Shown piece by piece: positions 6,734 to 11,025 of a stretch of 11,025 bases of DNA; position 1 is the stretch's first letter, and every line of letters begins with the position of its first letter. Location: NCBI GenBank assembly GCA_044868295.1, contig JBIOWF010000347.1, forward strand, positions 1-11,025, read 5' to 3'. The position numbers and the translations under genes are program-made. The notes beneath the pieces are model-generated. The model had not been told where the DNA came from. It saw nothing but the letters and a program-made list of their open reading frames with translations, and made no database searches. This DNA comes from JBIOWF01 sp044868295. Its GTDB lineage: Bacteria; Actinomycetota; Actinomycetes; Streptosporangiales; Streptosporangiaceae.

Positions 6734-7533
6734 TCACATCCTTCTAACTGGGGGATGTGGATATCAAGGTTCAGACCGGTGCCGCCGAACCACTTGGTCA
6801 TCAGCGCCTTCGCGGTGCCGTCCTGGTACATGTCGGTGATCGCCCGGTTGAGCGCCTCGCAGCCGTCCAGATCTCCCTTCCTGATCCCGACGCCTGAGCG
6901 TCCCTCGTCGAAGGTGGCGCGGAGGAGCCGCATGCCGCCATACGCTCGCGCGGCGAGACCGGCCAGGATCACGTCATTGGTGGTGATCGCGTCCACCCGC
7001 CCGTCCCGCAGCATGGCCGCGCACTCGCGGTAGTCCGCGGCGGCGACCTTCTTGGCGTCGACCCCCCGTTGTTCGGTCACGGTCTTCGACGCGTCGGACC
7101 CCGTCACCGCGCAGATCGCGCGCCCGCTCAGGTCGTAGACGCTATGGATGTCCCGTTCGCCGGATCGGACCAGGATGTCCTGATACGAAACCAGGTACGG
7201 CCCCGCGTAGGAGATCCTGGTCTTACGCTCCTGGGTGATGGAGAACTGGCTGATGACCAGATCCGCCTTCCCCGACAACAGGAATGGTTCGCGGTCGGCC
7301 GCGAGCGCCGGCACGAAGTCGACCTGTGCGCCGAGCCTGCCGGCGAGGTACCGCGCCACGTCGATCTCGAATCCCTGGAAGGTGCCGTTGGGAAGGCGCA
7401 GGCCGATCCCGGGCAGATCCGGGCGGACCCCGATCACCAGGCGCTTCTTCCCGACTATCGACTCGGGCTCGGCCGGGCCGCAGGCGCCCAGGACCAGGAC
7501 GGCCGCCGCGACCGCCGCCGGTAGCATCCGCAT
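6730..7533 (-). CDS. glnH: GlnH-like glutamate/aspartate-binding lipoprotein (solute-binding family 3)
   Basis: This 267-residue protein is an extracytoplasmic amino-acid-binding lipoprotein. A hydrophobic signal ends in lipobox LGAC with Cys18. The family-3 fold shows in GFEIDVARYL (54-63), ADLVISQFSITQERK (90-104, with Arg103 where the ligand carboxylate is held) and TTND (184-187, with Asp187 for the ligand amino group). Four Cys in all leave room for a disulfide. No ABC permease or ATPase for an amino acid is nearby. Instead the gene follows the GlnX-like gene by 10 bp, which is the mycobacterial glnX-glnH arrangement where GlnH acts as a sensor rather than a transporter part. The start may be ATG 7533 or ATG 7527; the GGGGGAG ribosome site is better spaced for the latter. 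The ligand is inferred from synteny. Confidence 0.85.
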   Translation of the reverse strand: MRMLPAAVAAAVLVLGACGPAEPESIVGKKRLVIGVRPDLPGIGLRLPNGTFQGFEIDVARYLAGRLGAQVDFVPALAADREPFLLSGKADLVISQFSITQERKTRISYAGPYLVSYQDILVRSGERDIHSVYDLSGRAICAVTGSDASKTVTEQRGVDAKKVAAADYRECAAMLRDGRVDAITTNDVILAGLAARAYGGMRLLRATFDEGRSGVGIRKGDLDGCEALNRAITDMYQDGTAKALMTKWFGGTGLNLDIHIPQLEGCE

Positions 7534-7543
7534 TGCTCCCCCT

Positions 7544-9019
7544 TCAGCGATACTCGTTGAGACGTGGCAACACCCCGGCGACGATCAGGACGGCCGTCGA
7601 GATCATCGCCACGGGAAGCAGGAAGAACAGCCCGGCCAGCGCCGCCTCTCCGTTGCCCACGGCTCGGTCGAAGACCGTCCTGCTCCGGTCGGACAGCATC
7701 ACCAGCGTCGCGTCGTACCTGCTGAACTCGTCGCGCAGCGTCCCCAACATGTAGGCGACGGCCTCGCCGTCCCGGGCGACGGCGGTCAACTCGCGTAGTC
7801 TTCGGTCGCCCTGCTGGAGCCCGTTGTAATTGGCCAGCGCCCCGAGAACGATGGAGTCAGGTTGACCGCGCGGGCTCTGCCTGCTCAGCTCGGTGCCCAG
7901 GAAGCCCAGAGTGGGCGTGCCGCGAGGATAGGCGTGGACCGCCTCCGCCACCTTGGCGTGATAGACGTTGACGTTGGCCGCCTCGGCGTAGAGAACCGAC
8001 TGCGCCTTGTCCAGATAGACGCTCTCGTACGTGTCGGCGCGGCCCGGATCGAGCAGGTAACGGGTCTGGTCCGCGTGCATGCTGTTGCTGATCGCGCGGG
8101 CCCTGGCCAGGGTCAGCACCGAGTCGAAGCCGTCCCGTTTGGCGGAAAGCAGGGCGTCGGCCTCCCGGTCGAGGACCGTGAGCCCGGCGAACGCGTAAAT
8201 GCCGGCAATGGCCGTCGCGACCAGCAGCGACGGGCTGAGCACCCGGCGGAAGCGCCGAGCCAGGAAGACCTGCAGCCAGAGCAGGCAACCCAGGGCCAGC
8301 ACGCTGCTGATGACCACCACGCTTCCGCCGGCGGACAGCGACGAGAGGGTGTCGTCGGAGCTGCGCCGCACGATCGTGCTGCTCTCCAGCGTGAGGTTGT
8401 ACGCCTGCGGCAGCAACTGCGTCCGCATCAGGTCGGTGGCCTGGCGGTACATCGCGAGAACGCGCTGCGGCGGAGGCCCGGGCGCGTACCGGGCCTGGCC
8501 GCCGAGCAGCAGCGCCTGGGAGGCCAGCCGCTCGTAGCGGCCCAGCCCGTCCAGCACATCCTGAATCGTCTGTCGCCCGGCGACGTCGTCCCCGGCCAGT
8601 TCGGAGGCCTGGAGCAGGGCCCGGCCGGCTTCGCCGCGGCGCTGGTCGTAGCGCTGGAGCGCTTTGCGCCGCTGTTCGCCGTACTCTCCGGACAGGAGCA
8701 GCGCGGTGGCGACCTGGCCGTCCATGTCACTGAGCGCGAAGTACAGGTCGGCGGTAGCCACCACCTGCGGTCCTGCGGTCCGGCCGGTGACGTCGAGTCC
8801 GGAGCGTGCGGACGCGGTGGTGATCGCGAGCGCGGCGAACAGCAGGGCGAGTGCGGCCACGGTGATGCCGCTGATGACGCGGATCCTCCCGGGGATCGCG
8901 CTCCCCGGAGCGCCACGCTCCACACTCAACGCTTCGGGGATCGCACTCCCGGGAGCGGCACGCGCCGTGCTCACCGCTTCGGGGATCGCACTCACCAGAG
9001 CGGTACGCGCCACGCTCAC
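7544..9019 (-). CDS. glnX: GlnX-like four-TM signalling membrane protein
   Basis: This 491-residue protein has the layout of GlnX (Rv0412c), which passes the GlnH signal to kinase PknG. A cytoplasmic N-terminus of about 47 residues precedes TM1 (51-70). A mainly helical outside domain (about 72-230) follows, then TM2 (233-252), a short Arg-rich turn LARRFRRVLSP, TM3 (263-282), a second outside domain (about 283-457), and TM4 (459-481) with a ten-residue tail. The paired outside domains resemble four-helix sensor domains, with motifs such as DQTRYLLDPGRADTYE. There is no kinase, HAMP or other output domain, so it needs a partner. I chose GTG 9019 because it overlaps the FHA gene stop in GTGA and has GAGGTG seven bases ahead. 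The open frame runs upstream to 9448, but that part is a shadow of the FHA gene. The first 43 residues are built from a 15-residue repeat. Confidence 0.82.
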   Translation of the reverse strand: MSVARTALVSAIPEAVSTARAAPGSAIPEALSVERGAPGSAIPGRIRVISGITVAALALLFAALAITTASARSGLDVTGRTAGPQVVATADLYFALSDMDGQVATALLLSGEYGEQRRKALQRYDQRRGEAGRALLQASELAGDDVAGRQTIQDVLDGLGRYERLASQALLLGGQARYAPGPPPQRVLAMYRQATDLMRTQLLPQAYNLTLESSTIVRRSSDDTLSSLSAGGSVVVISSVLALGCLLWLQVFLARRFRRVLSPSLLVATAIAGIYAFAGLTVLDREADALLSAKRDGFDSVLTLARARAISNSMHADQTRYLLDPGRADTYESVYLDKAQSVLYAEAANVNVYHAKVAEAVHAYPRGTPTLGFLGTELSRQSPRGQPDSIVLGALANYNGLQQGDRRLRELTAVARDGEAVAYMLGTLRDEFSRYDATLVMLSDRSRTVFDRAVGNGEAALAGLFFLLPVAMISTAVLIVAGVLPRLNEYR

Positions 9020-9024
9020 CGCGG
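8890..9024. repeat. Three tandem 45-bp repeats across the glnX start
   Basis: Copies lie at 8890-8934, 8935-8979 and 8980-9024, each opening with CGGGGATCGC; adjacent copies match at 37 of 45 positions. Because 45 is a multiple of three, they encode a 15-residue unit with the core (A/G)APGSAIPEALS at the GlnX N-terminus. The outermost copy holds the last codons and stop of the FHA gene and the GTG start of glnX. The middle copy repeats the GTGAGC at 8974, a second possible start but without a good ribosome site. Confidence 0.9.
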
Positions 9025-9711
9025 CACCTCGTCTCCGGCGGCGGCGACTCTCTCGTTCCCGGCACGCAGCCTGATGGTGGTCCACGCGCCCAGATGGATA
9101 CAGTCGCCGTCGCCGAGGCGGAAGGGGACGTTGATCGGGACAGGCGTGCCGTTGAGACGCGTGCCGTTGGCGGAGCCGGGATCCAGCAGCGTCCAGGAAC
9201 CGTCGGACTGCGCGAGCAGGACCGCGTGCAGGTGGGAGACTCCCGGATCCTCGGGAGGCCCCGCCAGGTCGATCTCCGGTTGGAGATTCCGCAGGCGGCT
9301 CCTGCGCCCGATGCGCACCTGCGTGTCCGCCAGGGCGAAAGACCGTTGCGGGCAGTATGGCGGGAAGACGACCTTCGCCGCGTCCGGCCCGCCGTGGGCG
9401 ATCACCTTGTCGTAATAGGCTCGGTCCGCACCGGTCACCGCCTCCCATCGGGGACGCATGGCCGTAGCGCCCGATGGTTCCGCGATCGTGCGCTGACCGC
9501 GGAGATCGGCGGTCCTGGGAGAGGGGACGAGCGACAGGCCCCCGCGCAGGCCGGCCCCCGGTCCGCCCTCGACGAAGTCGTAGCCGTCGATCTCGCAGAA
9601 ACGCCCACCACGCGGAGTCCGGCAGACCGGGCAGGGCTGAAGCATCCGGCTGCCACAGGTGTCGCAGTAATCCTCATCCCCTGAGGGGTGCCCGAGAGGG
9701 CAGGTCGCCAT
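9016..9711 (-). CDS. Double-zinc-ribbon FHA-domain protein
   Basis: This 231-residue cytoplasmic protein joins an N-terminal zinc-ribbon pair to a C-terminal phosphothreonine-binding FHA domain. Cys4, His8, Cys16 and Cys19 form one likely metal site; Cys27, Cys30 and Cys39, perhaps with Asp42, form the second. After a linker (about 48-90) the FHA core shows RIGRRS (133-138), VSHLHA (158-163, Ser159 and His162) and SANGTRLNG (180-188), the residues that hold the phosphopeptide. FHA partners of PknG, GarA and OdhI, carry an N-terminal TT phosphorylation motif; I see no clear ETTS-like motif here, so this is not simply GarA. The start ATG 9711 has GGAG eight bases ahead. The gene lies 14 bp after the vWA gene and overlaps glnX by 4 bp. 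It may dock the kinase, or a kinase-phosphorylated protein, near the membrane relay. Confidence 0.88.
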   Translation of the reverse strand: MATCPLGHPSGDEDYCDTCGSRMLQPCPVCRTPRGGRFCEIDGYDFVEGGPGAGLRGGLSLVPSPRTADLRGQRTIAEPSGATAMRPRWEAVTGADRAYYDKVIAHGGPDAAKVVFPPYCPQRSFALADTQVRIGRRSRLRNLQPEIDLAGPPEDPGVSHLHAVLLAQSDGSWTLLDPGSANGTRLNGTPVPINVPFRLGDGDCIHLGAWTTIRLRAGNERVAAAGDEVPR

Positions 9712-9725
9712 GGCTGGATCTCCGC

Positions 9726-11025
9726 TCAGCTCTTCGTGGTCGTGGCGTCGTCGCCTTCCCCGCCGGAAACCCGGCCGGAAGCTACGCCGGAAACCCGGCT
9801 GGACGCAACGCCGTAAATCTGGCCGGAAACCGTGAGGTTCGTGGTTTCCGCACCTCCGGCGTACGTGCTCATGCGGGTGGTCCGGTCCGTTTCGGTGTCC
9901 AGCGCGATCTCGTCGGCCCTGGCGACGCCCTGTCGCAGCCGTGCCGTACCGGTGCCCGGGTCGACCTCGACCATCTTGTCGAGCAGCCGGGCGGTCTCCT
10001 GGCGCCCGGACTCCCCGGCCAGCCGCAGAGCGAGTGCCAGTCGCGCGGTGGCCGTGCCCAGATCTCCCCGCGCACGGGCGCTCAGCCCTTCCTGGATGAG
10101 CTGGTTCAGCTCGGCCTGACCGGTGTAGTGCGCCACCCTCGCGCTGATCCGGGTGGACAGCATGAGGTCATCGGTCCACTGGGCCAGGACGTTGCCGCTG
10201 GCGACGACCTCGCCGGTGTCGGGCAGGACGAGCTTGACCCAGGCGGCTCTGATCTCCTGGCCGATCGTGCCCGCGGGCACCTCGACGCACAGCTGATACT
10301 CGCGCTCCTCGGTTCCCCATGAACCGGTGGGGTAGTCGCCGGTCTGCGCGTTGACCGCCGACCGCCTGCCGGTCAGGTCCAGCTCCGTGGGGTACATCTG
10401 CTTGACGGACGTCAGCGTGGCCGCCTGGGGGATCCACACGCGCAGCGCGAGGTCCGCCACCGTCTTGCCCATCGCGGCCCTGGTCAGGGAACGGAAGTGG
10501 TCGGCGAGGCGCGAGGTGTCCCGGACGAAGTCGAACGTGCCGAGCAGTGCGTGGGCGACCATCCTGAGCTGGGCGGGCTCCCAGTCCTCGCCGATACCGA
10601 GGCTGTCACAGGTGAACCGCCCCGCGCAGCGCCGCAGGGCCTCGGTGAAGGCGATGTCGCCCTCGTTGTCCTGGCCGTCTGTCAGGAGGATGGCGTGCCG
10701 GACGCCTCGGGGGCAGGCCTCCAGCAGCCGCGCAGCCATCGACAGCCACCGGCCGATCGAGGTGCCCGCGCCCGAAGGACGGAGCAGCTCAATGACGGTC
10801 TTCGCCGCCTGCCGGGAGTATTCCGACGCCCGGACCATCGTCGGGGTGGCGGGATAGATCAGGTGGGCGTCGTCGTTGCCGGCGACGATCGCGAAGAGAA
10901 CGCCGTCGCGCAGGGTGTCGATCGCCGCCTGGGCGGCCTTCCGGGCCTCCGCGATCTTGACGCCGTGCATCGAGGGCGAGACGTCGATGATGATCACTTG
11001 GGCGGCCTCGGTCTCCTCGGCCACG
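9726..11025 (-). CDS. von Willebrand factor A domain protein (5' end outside window)
   Basis: The visible 432 codons encode a cytoplasmic vWA protein with a complete metal-binding MIDAS site: DVSPS (14-18), Thr88 in GAGTS, and Asp116 in LLTDGQDNEG, counted from the first visible codon (11024). No signal peptide or membrane segment is seen. The vWA fold (about 8-185) is followed by a beta-rich region (to about 290) and a helical, Ala/Arg-rich stretch (about 295-365) that may pack like TPR helices. A Ser/Gly/Val repeat tail follows. The start lies beyond the right edge, since the family has more residues before DxSxS. Proteins of this kind sit in the pknG gene neighbourhoods of other actinomycetes, where their job is not established. 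A scaffold for the kinase, FHA protein or phosphatase is my inference. Confidence 0.87.
   Translation of the reverse strand, partial: VAEETEAAQVIIIDVSPSMHGVKIAEARKAAQAAIDTLRDGVLFAIVAGNDDAHLIYPATPTMVRASEYSRQAAKTVIELLRPSGAGTSIGRWLSMAARLLEACPRGVRHAILLTDGQDNEGDIAFTEALRRCAGRFTCDSLGIGEDWEPAQLRMVAHALLGTFDFVRDTSRLADHFRSLTRAAMGKTVADLALRVWIPQAATLTSVKQMYPTELDLTGRRSAVNAQTGDYPTGSWGTEEREYQLCVEVPAGTIGQEIRAAWVKLVLPDTGEVVASGNVLAQWTDDLMLSTRISARVAHYTGQAELNQLIQEGLSARARGDLGTATARLALALRLAGESGRQETARLLDKMVEVDPGTGTARLRQGVARADEIALDTETDRTTRMSTYAGGAETTNLTVSGQIYGVASSRVSGVASGRVSGGEGDDATTTKS
9761..9832. repeat. Three tandem 24-bp repeats in the vWA C-terminus
   Basis: Copies lie at 9761-9784, 9785-9808 and 9809-9832. Copies 1 and 2 match at 21 of 24 positions; copies 1 and 3 at 18 of 24. 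They encode an eight-residue unit near the end of the protein, seen as VSGQIYGVA, SSRVSGVA and SGRVSGG. The repeats stay in frame. The tail looks disordered, is rich in Ser and Thr, and could vary in copy number. Confidence 0.88.

Noticed and set aside
8890..9024. CRISPR array
   Set aside because: The units are contiguous with no spacers, they diverge by 8 of 45 bases between neighbours, and they are coding in frame.
7544..9448. A 634-residue form of the GlnX-like protein starting at 9448
   Set aside because: The added N-terminal part is Arg/Pro/Gly-rich and lies entirely over the well-supported FHA gene in another frame. The GTGA overlap at 9019 with a good ribosome site marks the true start.

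Overview
The window is high-GC DNA (strong G/C bias at third codon positions, GTG starts, GTGA/ATGA gene overlaps) from an actinomycete. The PknG-type gene set on the right and the MmsAB-type sugar transporter on the left fit a filamentous actinomycete such as a Streptosporangiales or Streptomyces relative, but the genus cannot be fixed from this window.

Left half, + strand (1-5305): pentose/monosaccharide uptake and catabolism. An intact sugar ABC ATPase (mmsA, 42-1577) and permease (mmsB, 1574-2785) overlap by 4 bp and end at a strong hairpin (2791-2814). Next come a LacI-type operator-like palindrome, a possible -10 element, and an araD-type L-ribulose-5-phosphate 4-epimerase (2865-3512). 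Downstream lies the wreck of a second ABC transporter of the YtfQ-YtfR-YtfT-YjfF (galactofuranose/arabinose) type. Its binding-protein gene carries two in-frame TAG codons, both where homologues have Gln (CAG expected). It is then joined at 4197-4200 to the last ~87 codons of the ytfT-type permease, so the rest of the binding protein, the whole ATPase and most of that permease are gone. The last gene, yjfF (4457-5305), stays open but lacks about 47 internal residues, including the IDLSVGS permease signature. The uptake system is therefore dead or dying while mmsAB and araD look intact.

Right half, - strand (11025-5387): one tightly packed operon read right to left: a vWA protein (partial at the window edge), a double-zinc-ribbon FHA protein, a four-TM GlnX-like protein, a GlnH-like amino-acid-binding lipoprotein, and an MHS-family major facilitator. 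Gaps are 14 bp, a 4-bp overlap, 10 bp and a 4-bp overlap. GlnH and GlnX are the known outside sensor and membrane relay that control kinase PknG in mycobacteria. I infer an extended amino-acid-sensing relay whose kinase, and perhaps a phosphatase, should lie just beyond 11025. The MHS transporter, coupled by ATGA overlap to glnH, may move a related metabolite.

The locus also carries three short repeat sets: three 45-bp units across the glnX start codon, three 24-bp units in the vWA C-terminus, and a duplicated 18-mer between the convergent halves. I saw no rRNA, tRNA, CRISPR array, transposase or origin.
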